A stretch of 61,736 nucleotides of DNA, from contig CAKZVJ010000033.1 of assembly GCA_937923345.1 (NCBI GenBank), positions 1 through 61,736 on the forward strand, in the 5' to 3' direction. A model generated the notes under the pieces. It did not search any database, was not told where the DNA came from, and was given only the letters and a program-made list of their open reading frames with translations. Below, piece by piece: positions 52,851-61,611 of the stretch; the first letter of the stretch is position 1, and each line of letters begins with the position of its first letter. The DNA comes from an uncultured Saprospiraceae bacterium (GTDB lineage Bacteria > Bacteroidota > Bacteroidia > Chitinophagales > Saprospiraceae). The position numbers and the translations under genes were made by a program.

Positions 52851-55358
52851 ATGAATAAATTATTATACTTATTATTATTTTCTTTTATATCCATACTTTG
52901 CTCAGCCCAAAATTATGGTATACAAATTAGTGGCACAAATAGTGAAATTCAACTTTGCCACAGTGAGGATTTCAATGTGGGTTCAAACTTCACGGTAGAA
53001 GCTTGGATATATGCAGTAAATTGGAAAGCCGAATCTTGGCAAGGCACCATCATATCAAAAGATTATCAAAATTCTACAACTACAGGCTTCGTGCTCCGTG
53101 CTGGAAAGGAAGGAACATTAAGTTTTGCCCTAGGAAATGGTTCTTGGCCAGAATTAAAAACAGAACCATTTATGAATGAAGATCAGTGGTACCATGTTGC
53201 TGCAGTAAAAGAAGGGTCTTCTGTACGACTTTTTATTAATGGACAACTTGCTGCAAGCAGTACAATTACTGGTGAACCAAACCACAACACTGGAATCCTA
53301 AAAATAGGTGAATCCGCTGGCTTTCCAGGTCGGGATTGGGATGGCTTTTTAGATGAAATAAGAATTTGGAATGTAGCGAGAACAGCTCAAGAGTTGATAG
53401 ATAATCAAACAACTGAGTTTAATGGAAATGAACCTGGGCTTGTAGCTTACCTCCCTATGAATGAAGGAAGTGGCAACACAAGCGCTAATCTAAGTGATAG
53501 TAACTGCAATGCGAACCTTATAAATCTAAATAACTCTAGCTGGGTTGAAGGATTTTCCATACCAGGAGAAGATATTGGTATTGTGAACATTTCTGCCCCA
53601 GATGTAGTATCCATTTTTCAAAAACCGGTAAAAATTCGTGCGGAAATACAAAATTTTGGACTGGAAGAAATAAGCAATATCCCTGTACAGGTTTCAATAG
53701 ATGAAACCGTAGCTTTTACTCAAAATTTTAATATTACAATTCAACCAGGAGAAGTTGTTGAAGTCATCTTTGACCAAATCATCGATCTATCTGACAGTGA
53801 AAGTACTTCTCTTTCATTAAGTACCATGCATCCAAATGATGGTAATGCTCTGAATGATTCTCACGTCGTCGATTATAAAAAATCGGATAACGAAAACATG
53901 GTTACCATTCTGGATAGAACACAATTTAATTTTTCTGATGCTGGACAAACTCAATTTACTATAATGAATCTTCCAGAAAACACAGAAGACTACGAGCAGC
54001 TTCTGCTGCACATCTCTGTTGAATGTCCAAGTACGGGTTGTGACCCTTGGGATCAACCTGCAAAAATATCTGTGAATACAGATCAAGGATCTCATGAGAT
54101 TGCCAGATTTGTAACTCCATTCGGTATCGGTTGTGGTAACTGGACAGTAGATGTTACTGATTTTAAATCTATATTAAGAGGAAATGTTACATTCCAGTCA
54201 TTTGTACAAGTATGGGGACCATCTGGTTGGCTTACAACTGTAGAGCTAGAATACGTACGCGGTGATGAACCTAGTTACAACATTTTCACCCCGCTTTGGG
54301 AAAATAATTACCTGGTCTACGGAGATCCTGCAATCTCTCATGATTTAGAGGAACAAAGTATTTCTTTGAATAAAAATACTGAAAGTAATCATATCCGAAT
54401 GACTATGTCAGGTCATGGACAAGGAAATACAGATAACGCTGCTGAATTTTCTGATAGAACACATACTTTTTACCTGAATGGTCAAAACTTTGCTCCACAT
54501 AAACTTTGGAAAACAGATTGCCCACAAAACGAATGTGCCAATCAACTTGGCACTTGGCTGTTTAGTAGAGCTGGATGGTGTCCGGGTCAAGCAGTAGAAC
54601 CATTTATTGTGAATACTACTGGTGTTGTGGCTGCTGGTGAAAACTTAAATATAGATTATGTATTAGAAGATTATACGAACTTACTAAACACGGGCTACAA
54701 TAATGCGGGCCATACAGAGCCCCATTACCGTATATTTTCTTACTTCGTAGAAACCTCGAAAAATAGATTTGTAGACTATCGTAATCTTAAAGCAGATAAT
54801 ATTAACATTGTATCGAATGGTGATATTAATAATCCTGCTATTGAATCCTTGGACTTCACTATCTCAAACACAGGAAACATAGATATGAGCAACTTCAACA
54901 TTTCGTACTGGGTGAACGAAGAATTCATCTCCGAACAAACCGTAGCTACGAGTATAGCAGCTGGTGAAAGTCAGACCATTTCGTTTAGCAATATTTCTGG
55001 CTTTGACTTCGGCACCGACAATGAAGTAATTGCAGTAATAAACGCCGTAGGTGATGAAAATCTAAATGATGATGCGGCAAAAGCCAATTTCAACAACAAT
55101 ACTGTAAGTGTTGCTGAAATAGAATTAGCTGAAGTGCAGCTATCCCCTAATCCTTCTTCTGGCATCATTTACATGGATGTAGAGGACGCTTTCATTAACG
55201 GCAACTTACGTGTTATAGACATATTAGGAAGAGAAGTCAAAGTTCAAAAGATTTTATCGCCGAACTCGAAGATAGAATTAACTGAAACTGGTGTTTACTT
55301 TTTTAATTTTGTAACTACAAATGGGACACATCGCACTGAGAGAGTAATCGTAGAATAA
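52851..55358 (+). CDS. Secreted PNGase F-like protein with LamG domain and T9SS type A tail
   Basis: The 835-residue product starts at the ATG at 52851 (signal MNKLLYLLLFSFISILCSAQ); a longer frame from 52734 is unlikely. Domains: LamG/concanavalin-like (about 22-230; FTVEAWIYAVNW, WYHVAAVKEGSSVRLFINGQL, DEIRIWNVART), CARDB-like (about 240-345), PNGase F N-terminal and C-terminal sandwiches (about 350-670; CPSTGCDPWDQPAKI with Asp398, SGHGQGNTDNAAEF with His522 and Glu532, FSRAGWCPGQAVEPF), a second CARDB-like domain (about 680-755), and a type A sorting tail (LSPNPSSGIIYMDVE...TGVYFFNF). The conserved Asp and Glu match positions needed in Flavobacterium PNGase F, so removal of N-glycans outside the cell is plausible, for nutrition or host/prey interaction. 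Confidence 0.85.
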   Translation: MNKLLYLLLFSFISILCSAQNYGIQISGTNSEIQLCHSEDFNVGSNFTVEAWIYAVNWKAESWQGTIISKDYQNSTTTGFVLRAGKEGTLSFALGNGSWPELKTEPFMNEDQWYHVAAVKEGSSVRLFINGQLAASSTITGEPNHNTGILKIGESAGFPGRDWDGFLDEIRIWNVARTAQELIDNQTTEFNGNEPGLVAYLPMNEGSGNTSANLSDSNCNANLINLNNSSWVEGFSIPGEDIGIVNISAPDVVSIFQKPVKIRAEIQNFGLEEISNIPVQVSIDETVAFTQNFNITIQPGEVVEVIFDQIIDLSDSESTSLSLSTMHPNDGNALNDSHVVDYKKSDNENMVTILDRTQFNFSDAGQTQFTIMNLPENTEDYEQLLLHISVECPSTGCDPWDQPAKISVNTDQGSHEIARFVTPFGIGCGNWTVDVTDFKSILRGNVTFQSFVQVWGPSGWLTTVELEYVRGDEPSYNIFTPLWENNYLVYGDPAISHDLEEQSISLNKNTESNHIRMTMSGHGQGNTDNAAEFSDRTHTFYLNGQNFAPHKLWKTDCPQNECANQLGTWLFSRAGWCPGQAVEPFIVNTTGVVAAGENLNIDYVLEDYTNLLNTGYNNAGHTEPHYRIFSYFVETSKNRFVDYRNLKADNINIVSNGDINNPAIESLDFTISNTGNIDMSNFNISYWVNEEFISEQTVATSIAAGESQTISFSNISGFDFGTDNEVIAVINAVGDENLNDDAAKANFNNNTVSVAEIELAEVQLSPNPSSGIIYMDVEDAFINGNLRVIDILGREVKVQKILSPNSKIELTETGVYFFNFVTTNGTHRTERVIVE

Positions 55359-55380
55359 ATACATTTTATTTTACTGTTCA

Positions 55381-55420
55381 AAAAGGGCTACTAGCATATG
55401 TTTAGTAGCCCTTTTATATT
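55381..55420 (+). terminator. Terminator after the PNGase F-like gene
   Basis: AAAAGGGCTACTA / TAGTAGCCCTTTT with a short loop, then a T-rich run. Confidence 0.9.
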
Positions 55421-55745
55421 TTTATTGCTACTAAATAAAATGAAAATATATACAGAATACGCCAATTAACATAATGCAACGCGATACACTCCTCAAAGAA
55501 ATAGTTTATTTTTCTATAATTTTGATATTGAAATTAATAGTCACTACTTCATATCCTACACCCTTTATTATTAAATAGGAATGTTCAGCAATATCATATT
55601 TCGTTGAGATTAAACTTTTTGCATCTTAAAATCTCTAAATGATTACGCCCTTTTACATATTATTACTTTAAAAACCGGGTGATTCTTAGACTCAATTTGT
55701 CATGATTTTTAAAAGAAAATCACGCCAAATTGGTTCTTGCCTCGC

Positions 55746-55785
55746 TAATAACCCAGGGTTGTCACCCTGGGCTTTAATATGACCA
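55746..55785. repeat. REP-like palindrome
   Basis: AACCCAGGGTTGTCACCCTGGGCTTTAATATGACC-type sequence: CCCAGGGT pairs with ACCCTGGG across a TGTC loop, followed by a TAATATG tail. This resembles REP units linked with RAYT (TnpA-REP) transposases in Bacteroidota, from memory of their look. The surrounding gap 55421-55983 has no ORF I can support. Confidence 0.55.
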
Positions 55786-55983
55786 CCCACCGAAAAAAAT
55801 CGGGGCAAGCTCTCCGGGGTTCTTCTCTTACTTCTGAACATCCCCAAATAGTACACCTCGATTTAAAGGAGAAAATACAATGAGATTATATATTGCGACT
55901 CTATTTTGAATTGTCACTTCTAGAATCTTCCTATTCTATATTGAAATATGCCTCTTACGTTATTTTACTATCACAATGGTAAT

Positions 55984-56349
55984 TTAAAATTTCAAGATAT
56001 GATAGCGTTTCCACAGTACATAATTTTTAAGCGTGTAGGCAAAGGGTTTTGATTCTAGACTTTCGAAGGTTCTTTTAGACATTCTAGAATAGTATAGAAC
56101 TTTTGGGATACGCTCTTCATTAGAGTCAGATTGCTCTAGCCTACTTAGGGTAAGCTTATGTTTATTTTTTTGATAGGTTCCTTTTTCTATGATGGTATAC
56201 GTATCGCCGATCAAGTTTTGCTTGTAATATTCGTACTGTTTGGTACTGTAGAACTTTAGTCTCCAAATATGATCAGGAGTCACTCTTAGCGTAAAGGATT
56301 CATTTACGTCTTGAGCATTGATGGCGATATAATTTAGGAGTATGAACAT
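55984..56349 (-). CDS. Hypothetical secreted protein
   Basis: The 121-residue product opens MFILLNYIAINAQ, a signal-like start but very short; the codon before this ATG region runs into an in-frame TAG within 18 bases, so a longer signal is impossible. The body (VTPDHIWRLKFYSTKQYEYYKQNLIGDTYTIIEKGTYQKNKHKLTL) looks like a small beta-rich domain of the kind that records a stress-like value in Bacteroidota secreted proteins. No family is recognised. It may be a 5'-truncated gene. Reads towards the repeat-bearing gap. Confidence 0.55.
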   Translation of the reverse strand: MFILLNYIAINAQDVNESFTLRVTPDHIWRLKFYSTKQYEYYKQNLIGDTYTIIEKGTYQKNKHKLTLSRLEQSDSNEERIPKVLYYSRMSKRTFESLESKPFAYTLKNYVLWKRYHILKF

Positions 56350-56413
56350 AGGTACAGAACAATACTATTTAGGTTTCCATATTTTCTTAGGGATATGTAG
56401 CTGATACTATATC

Positions 56414-57040
56414 CTACACTTTACTAGCCCATAGATAATTTTCAATTCTATCCTCCGATTCTGAAAATTCATACAATATCAAGGTTTGATATGCACCTGT
56501 TAGAAAATAGGTTGTATTGTAGGTTTGACTATTAAAAAATTTATGATAGACTGGTGTAGTGAGACGCGCCATAGTTAGAGAGCCATTATTATTGATTGTT
56601 GCTTTTGTGTCTCCTATGCTAATTGATGTATTATGGTAGTTCTGAGATTCATGTTTCTTATTAACTGAAGTTCTTATAATAGCAATGTCTTCTCTCCTAA
56701 AAGATAATCTTTCCGTATTGAGGATGATAATAAATCTATAATCAAATGTGGTATCTACAAATACATCGATGTCTCTATCTTCAAATTCTAGAGCCCTGAG
56801 TTCATCTTCTATATATCTTAAACGAGCGCTGTCTCTTTTTAATAGAGGCATATCTTCATTCAATCGGTATCTTGAGGATCTTTTAAAATCCTTTGGGAGA
56901 AGGACTGTTATTTCTTCGTTTGTTAAATAATGCTCTTGCGCATTAGAGAATATAGGGCGTGCCTTTTTGTTATTTTCACAGGAAAGAGAAAATATCAACA
57001 ATAAGGCATAGATAAAAATAAAAATGGCTCGTACTCTCAT
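56414..57040 (-). CDS. Hypothetical lipoprotein
   Basis: The 208-residue product starts at the ATG at 57040 (a TTG three codons upstream is not needed). The signal MRVRAIFIFIYALLLIFSLSC ends in a lipobox with Cys21. The mature part includes EEITVLLPKDFKRSSRYRL and DVFVDTTFDYRFIIILNTERLSF; the middle is a beta-rich domain with a glycine-poor, charged surface. I recognise no family. It precedes the previous hypothetical gene in the same direction, separated by 64 bases, and they may form a pair. Confidence 0.62.
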   Translation of the reverse strand: MRVRAIFIFIYALLLIFSLSCENNKKARPIFSNAQEHYLTNEEITVLLPKDFKRSSRYRLNEDMPLLKRDSARLRYIEDELRALEFEDRDIDVFVDTTFDYRFIIILNTERLSFRREDIAIIRTSVNKKHESQNYHNTSISIGDTKATINNNGSLTMARLTTPVYHKFFNSQTYNTTYFLTGAYQTLILYEFSESEDRIENYLWASKV

Positions 57041-57131
57041 AAAAGTCAAAATGGCTTGATTTTTTTTGTTTTCAAGTTAGATTTCAAGCAATATAAGAAA
57101 ATAAATATTTCACTACTAAAATATCACAATC

Positions 57132-57911
57132 CTACTCTCCTACTGCCTCGATCAAAGAAATAATTTTCACATCGTCTCTTTTCTTCAGGGCTCTTAGGAA
57201 CCAGCCTTTGTGTCCAGCGCCGTAGGTAATCAAGATGCGTTTTCCTTGATCGTTGTATTTCTCTAGGGCATCTGCAATGTGGCCAAAGTGGGATTCGTTG
57301 ATATTGTCCCAGCCGCCTGGTCCTAGCTCCTCATTGAATAAATCGTTGTAGGTACCGAGTTCTATTTCTGCGATTTTATCGTATTCATCAGAGTTGATCC
57401 AGTATGGGTCATATTGTCTTCCGCTAGCTTTCATCAATGAATCGGACTTTGCTCCAGCCTCCGTAAATATCTCCCAATCTATTGCTCGTGTGCTGTCTTG
57501 TGATATTGCTTTGAGTTGTAGACTTCTTTGATCTGCCATTTCTTTTGTCCAACCTGCGGTGGGGACCATCTCAAAGTCCATGGTTTTGGATAGCGGGAAG
57601 ATAACATCTACATATTCTGGGAAGCGCATAACTCTTGGTTCTGAAATGGTATCGTCTCGCATAAATCCTTCGACTGCGGCGTCAAAACGGTCGGGTGGTA
57701 TTTCTGTAAGAATCACATCAGGGTTGATTTTCTTTATCAAGTCAGTGAGTACGTCTAAACCAAACTCACTGTGCTTGAGATGACCGCTGTGGATCGTACC
57801 TAATACGAGTACTTCATTTTTCTTGTGCTCTTTTGTATTTGTACTGGTGCTTGATGGACCAGAACAGGAGAGTATGATCAGTGCGATGGTTAAATATAAA
57901 AGTGATCTCAT
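57132..57911 (-). CDS. TraB/ChaN-like lipoprotein (DUF5694-like)
   Basis: The 259-residue product starts at 57911; the 14 codons before are poor. Its signal MRSLLYLTIALIILSCSGP ends in a lipobox (Cys16). The family signature is VLVLGTIHSGHLKHSEFG with VILTEIPPDRFD, later ILITYGAGHKGWFLRAL, which matches the TraB/TIKI/ChaN superfamily (Glu and His metal-site residues). Members are putative metalloproteases or haem-binding proteins. Substrate unknown. It is divergent from the aldehyde dehydrogenase across a 122-base spacer. Confidence 0.75.
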   Translation of the reverse strand: MRSLLYLTIALIILSCSGPSSTSTNTKEHKKNEVLVLGTIHSGHLKHSEFGLDVLTDLIKKINPDVILTEIPPDRFDAAVEGFMRDDTISEPRVMRFPEYVDVIFPLSKTMDFEMVPTAGWTKEMADQRSLQLKAISQDSTRAIDWEIFTEAGAKSDSLMKASGRQYDPYWINSDEYDKIAEIELGTYNDLFNEELGPGGWDNINESHFGHIADALEKYNDQGKRILITYGAGHKGWFLRALKKRDDVKIISLIEAVGE

Positions 57912-58001
57912 TGGTTTGTATTTGGAATAGTAAGATATCATAATGATAAGCAAAATTTCAATTTATTTGATGAGCCCTTTTTTTGAACTGGATTATTTAC
58001 A

Positions 58002-58008
58002 TATCTTG
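58002..58008 (+). promoter_or_regulatory. Candidate -7 box for the aldehyde dehydrogenase
   Basis: TATCTTG, one T short of TAnnTTTG, with TTTG at 57982-57985 but a 16-base spacer, shorter than usual. The ATG is 25 bases downstream. Confidence 0.35.
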
Positions 58009-58033
58009 ATTCCAAAATATAATAGGATAAAGA

Positions 58034-59401
58034 ATGACGATATCAAGTACCAATCCATACGATGAGAAAATCATAAAACAGTATGAGTCCTGTTATCCCA
58101 AGCAAGTAAAAGAGATCATACAAGATGCTGAACATGCTTTTCTGCAATGGAAAGAAGTCAGCATAAAGTCCAGAGCAAAATACATGAACAAGGTCGCTGA
58201 ATTGCTGATAAAGAGAAAGAAGCCCTTGGCATTGCTCATGGCAGAAGAAATGGGTAAGCCAATTACTGCGGGGGTAGCTGAGATAGAAAAGTGTGCTCGT
58301 GTCTGTCGCTACTACGCTAAGCACGCAGCCTCTTTTTTGAAAAATAAGAGGATAGAAACCGAGGCTCAAAAAAGCTATGTGACGTATCACCCCCTTGGTG
58401 CCATCTTAGCGGTGATGCCTTGGAATTTTCCTTTTTGGCAAGTGATGCGATTTGCAGCTCCGACTCTGATGGCGGGAAATACAGCTATCTTGAAACACGC
58501 ATCAAATGTGCCAGGCTGCGCATTGGCTATTGAAGAAATATTCATGGAGGCAGGTCTCCCTAAAGGGGTGTTTACCGCACTGCTTATATCTTCTAAAGAA
58601 GTAAAAAAAGTAATCAAAAATAAGGCAGTCAAAGCGATAAGCTTGACGGGTAGTGGTCCAGCTGGTAAGGCTGTGGCCTCGCTAGCTGCAAAGCACTTGA
58701 AAAAGTCGTTGTTGGAGTTAGGAGGCAACGATGCGTATCTTATACTGGCTGATGCAGATTTGAAATTGGCAGCTAAAAAGTCTGTTGAAAGCAGAATGGT
58801 CAATGCTGGGCAAAGCTGTATTGGTGCTAAGCGCATCATAGTAGATGCATCTGTTTATAAGCCATTCTTACAACTAGTAAAGACTGAACTCAAGAAATAT
58901 AAAGTTGGCGACCCACGTAAAAAAGAAACGAAAATCGGACCCATGGCGCGAGTAGATCTCCGAGATGAAGTACATCAACAAGTCACTGAAAGTGTAGCCA
59001 AAGGGGCAAAGCTGGAGTTGGGTGGAAAAATCCCAAAACGTAAAGGTGCTTTCTATCCAATTACGGTACTGACTCAGGTCGAGAAAGGAATGCCTGCCTA
59101 TGATGATGAGATATTTGGACCAGTAGTGAGTATCCTAAAAGTAGGTTCAACCGAAGAAGCCATTCGGGTAGCTAATGATTCTGATTTTGGTTTGGGGGCT
59201 GCCATTTTCTCTAAAGATATACAACAAGCAGAACAAATAGCAGCCAGCCAGCTACAGGCGGGGACAGTTGCCATCAATGATTTTGTTCGGTCTGACCCTA
59301 GACTGCCCTTTGGTGGGGTAAAGCAAAGTGGATTTGGGAGGGAGTTGTCTAAGGAAGGTATAATGGAATTTGTGAATGTGAAGTCGGTGGTGGTTGCTTG
59401 A
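58034..59401 (+). CDS. NAD(P)-dependent aldehyde dehydrogenase (succinate-semialdehyde type)
   Basis: The 455-residue enzyme has the ALDH motifs: MPWNFPFWQV, Glu228 in LELGGNDAYL, catalytic Cys262 in NAGQSCIGAKR, and EIFGPVVSILKV. Overall likeness is to the compact (about 455 residue) succinate-semialdehyde dehydrogenases of the GabD/Sad group rather than the 480-500 residue ones. It oxidises an aldehyde to the acid in the cytoplasm. Substrate not proven. It is monocistronic; the divergent gene is a lipoprotein. Confidence 0.9.
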   Translation: MTISSTNPYDEKIIKQYESCYPKQVKEIIQDAEHAFLQWKEVSIKSRAKYMNKVAELLIKRKKPLALLMAEEMGKPITAGVAEIEKCARVCRYYAKHAASFLKNKRIETEAQKSYVTYHPLGAILAVMPWNFPFWQVMRFAAPTLMAGNTAILKHASNVPGCALAIEEIFMEAGLPKGVFTALLISSKEVKKVIKNKAVKAISLTGSGPAGKAVASLAAKHLKKSLLELGGNDAYLILADADLKLAAKKSVESRMVNAGQSCIGAKRIIVDASVYKPFLQLVKTELKKYKVGDPRKKETKIGPMARVDLRDEVHQQVTESVAKGAKLELGGKIPKRKGAFYPITVLTQVEKGMPAYDDEIFGPVVSILKVGSTEEAIRVANDSDFGLGAAIFSKDIQQAEQIAASQLQAGTVAINDFVRSDPRLPFGGVKQSGFGRELSKEGIMEFVNVKSVVVA

Positions 59402-59530
59402 GTTTCAAATTCAAGGTACAGTAGTCTTTTACGCTTATTTTAAAAAAAAGTACACACGTCCTTGATTATCAAACTAATACAGGTATACATTTATCAACCT
59501 ACGGTTTGCTATAAATACCTGAACAAGACG

Positions 59531-59697
59531 CTCATGGCGTGGCGTACAGCCTAAGCGGGTCGAGGGGACCGAGCTGGACTAGCGGGAGTAGTGGTATCCT
59601 GATACTGGCGGTAGCCAGGTCAGGGTAGGAACGGATCACGCGACTCGTGTAGTCGTAGGCAAGGCCGGAGACTACATCGAGGAGGCCCCAAATAAAA
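59531..59697 (+). repeat. Structured intergenic element, copy 4
   Basis: GGGGACCGAGCTGGACTAGC (from about 59563) resembles the GGACCGAGCGAA core and can pair with an upstream GGTC. Several hairpins follow, among them GGTATC / GATAC and the last, hairpin 3 (59644-59681; CTCGTGTAGTC / GACTACATCGAG). It ends GGCCCCAAATAAAA at 59697. The hairpin-1/AGTCC part is less clear than in other copies. The first part of this spacer (59402-59530) holds nothing I can name. Confidence 0.65.
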
Positions 59698-59722
59698 ACC
59701 AACACACTATACATATATATAG

Positions 59723-59730
59723 TATCTTTG
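59723..59730 (+). promoter_or_regulatory. -7 box TATCTTTG, 5 bases before the helicase ATG
   Basis: An exact TAnnTTTG match, with CGCCC between it and the ATG at 59736. Transcription would begin at about the ATG, so the mRNA is probably leaderless. Confidence 0.55.
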
Positions 59731-59735
59731 CGCCC

Positions 59736-61577
59736 ATGAATAAATTTGAAGAATTGGGATTGAGGGATGAGATCCTTAAAGCGATTGGCGATCTTGGCTT
59801 TGTAGAGCCTACGCCAATCCAAGACAGGGGAATTGAACATCTGATGGAATCCAATCAAGACCTCATCGCCGTGGCGCAAACGGGTACGGGTAAGACGGCA
59901 ACTTTTGGGCTGCCGCTGCTCCAAAAGATAGAGGCAAGGGATGAGTATCCCCAGATGATCATATTGAGTCCGACTCGTGAACTGTGTCTTCAGATCGCAA
60001 AGGATATGAAAAATTATGCGAAGTATCTGGACAATATCCGAATAACTGCTGTATATGGTGGTTCTGCGATAAGTGATCAAATCAAGTCTTTGCGTAAGGG
60101 AAGTCAAATCATAGTGGGTACGCCAGGTCGAACCTTGGATCTTATCAATCGTGGCAAACTGAAGCTGGACAGGCTACGTTTTGTCGTTCTGGATGAGGCG
60201 GATGAGATGCTGTCTATGGGTTTTCAAGAGGACCTGACCGACATCCTAGCTTCTTCACCAGATGATAAGCAGACCGTTTTGTTTTCTGCGACTATGCCGA
60301 AAGGGATAAAGCAGATTGCTAAAAAATATATGCGTGAGGCAGCAGAGATTTCTGTAATCAGTAAGAATGCTACAGCGACTAATGTCACACACTCCTACTT
60401 CATGGTGAGTGCGCGGGATCGCTATTTGGCGGTGCGTCGTATCGCTGATGTGCATCCGGATATCTATGCTATCATATTCTGTAGAACTAGAAGAGAAACC
60501 AAGGAGGTGGCAGAGAAGCTTGGACAGGATGGCTATAATGTAGATGCTCTTCATGGTGATTTATCTCAAGCTCAACGTGATTTTGTGATGAACAAGTTTA
60601 GACGTCGTTCGCTGCAACTGCTTGTCGCTACTGATGTGGCTGCTAGGGGTATCGATGTGAATGACCTGACACACGTCATCAACTATAATCTACCGGATGA
60701 TAATGAAACCTATGTACACCGCTCTGGTCGTACTGGACGTGCGGGCAATCACGGATTGTCATACATCATCATACATAGTCGTGAGAAAAGTAAATTGCGT
60801 AGGCTGGAGAGCTTTATCAAAAAGCCGATAGAATATGCGAAGGTGCCTAGTGGTGAGGACATCACCAAGGCGCAACTCATGACACTGGTCAAGAGGCTAA
60901 AAGAGGCAACATTTAACGAAAAGCAACTGTCTCACTATCTCCCTGAAATAGTAGCACAGCTAGAAGATCTATCTAAAGAGGAACTAATAGAGCGATTTGT
61001 AGCTACCGAATTTGAGCGGGTATTGAAAGACTACAAGGGCGCTAAAGACATCAACATCGCACCAGGTAGTAGAGATAGTGGACGTGATAATGACCGAGGC
61101 GGAAGAGGTCGCGATAGAGATCGTGGACGTGGGCGAGACAGAGGCCGTGATCGTGATCGTGGAAGAGATAGAGATCGTGGACGTGATAGAGGTAGAGATA
61201 GAGGGCGTGATAGAGAAGAGGGCGGCTACCGTCGTGATCGCTCTGAAGACTTCGATAGACATGAGCGCAAAGTAAGTCAAGACTGGTCTCGCTTTTTTAT
61301 CAATCTAGGTAGTAAACACAAATTTAATCCAAAGACACTCCTTAATCTCATCAATGAGAATATGCCTAATGATAGTGTCGAGGTAGGTAAGATAGACATC
61401 CAAAAGTCATTTTCATTTTTTGAAGTGGAGGAGAGGCATGCTAAAAAATTGCCTAAGGGTTTTAAGGGCTCAGAATATAAAGGCGTAGATGTCGTGGTTG
61501 AACCTTCTAATCCATTTCCCGATAAAAAGGATCGCCGTATTCATAAGAAAAAGAGCAAGAAGAAGTATAAGAAATAA
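59736..61577 (+). CDS. DEAD-box RNA helicase with DbpA-type C-terminal domain
   Basis: The 613-residue product has all DEAD-box motifs: the Q motif FVEPTPIQ, Walker A AQTGTGKT (47-54), PTRELCLQ, DEAD (153-156), SAT, and the second domain with HGDLSQAQRD, ATDVAARGID and HRSGRTGRAG. After it comes an Arg/Gly/Asp-rich stretch (about 445-510, repeats of DRGRDRGR type) and a C-terminal RNA-binding domain (about 515-590; FFINLGSKHKFNPKTLLNLINENMPN) like that of DbpA/DeaD/CshA helicases. It remodels RNA, probably in ribosome assembly or cold adaptation. The opening MNKFEELGLRDEILKAI matches the family, so the start is sound. A copy of the MITE-like element follows 34 bases after the stop. Confidence 0.93.
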   Translation: MNKFEELGLRDEILKAIGDLGFVEPTPIQDRGIEHLMESNQDLIAVAQTGTGKTATFGLPLLQKIEARDEYPQMIILSPTRELCLQIAKDMKNYAKYLDNIRITAVYGGSAISDQIKSLRKGSQIIVGTPGRTLDLINRGKLKLDRLRFVVLDEADEMLSMGFQEDLTDILASSPDDKQTVLFSATMPKGIKQIAKKYMREAAEISVISKNATATNVTHSYFMVSARDRYLAVRRIADVHPDIYAIIFCRTRRETKEVAEKLGQDGYNVDALHGDLSQAQRDFVMNKFRRRSLQLLVATDVAARGIDVNDLTHVINYNLPDDNETYVHRSGRTGRAGNHGLSYIIIHSREKSKLRRLESFIKKPIEYAKVPSGEDITKAQLMTLVKRLKEATFNEKQLSHYLPEIVAQLEDLSKEELIERFVATEFERVLKDYKGAKDINIAPGSRDSGRDNDRGGRGRDRDRGRGRDRGRDRDRGRDRDRGRDRGRDRGRDREEGGYRRDRSEDFDRHERKVSQDWSRFFINLGSKHKFNPKTLLNLINENMPNDSVEVGKIDIQKSFSFFEVEERHAKKLPKGFKGSEYKGVDVVVEPSNPFPDKKDRRIHKKKSKKKYKK

Positions 61578-61611
61578 TGGTGAAAAGTAATTATAAATTA
61601 TAAATGGTGAG

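Noticed and set aside
60984-61280. Open frames in both directions over the Arg/Asp-rich tail of the DEAD-box gene
   Set aside because: They are frame shadows of the DRGRDRGR repeats; the helicase frame is well supported.
22-61577. CRISPR array, prophage or restriction-modification locus
   Set aside because: No regularly spaced direct repeats with unique spacers, no phage genes, and the single HsdR_N-like domain has no methylase or specificity partner.
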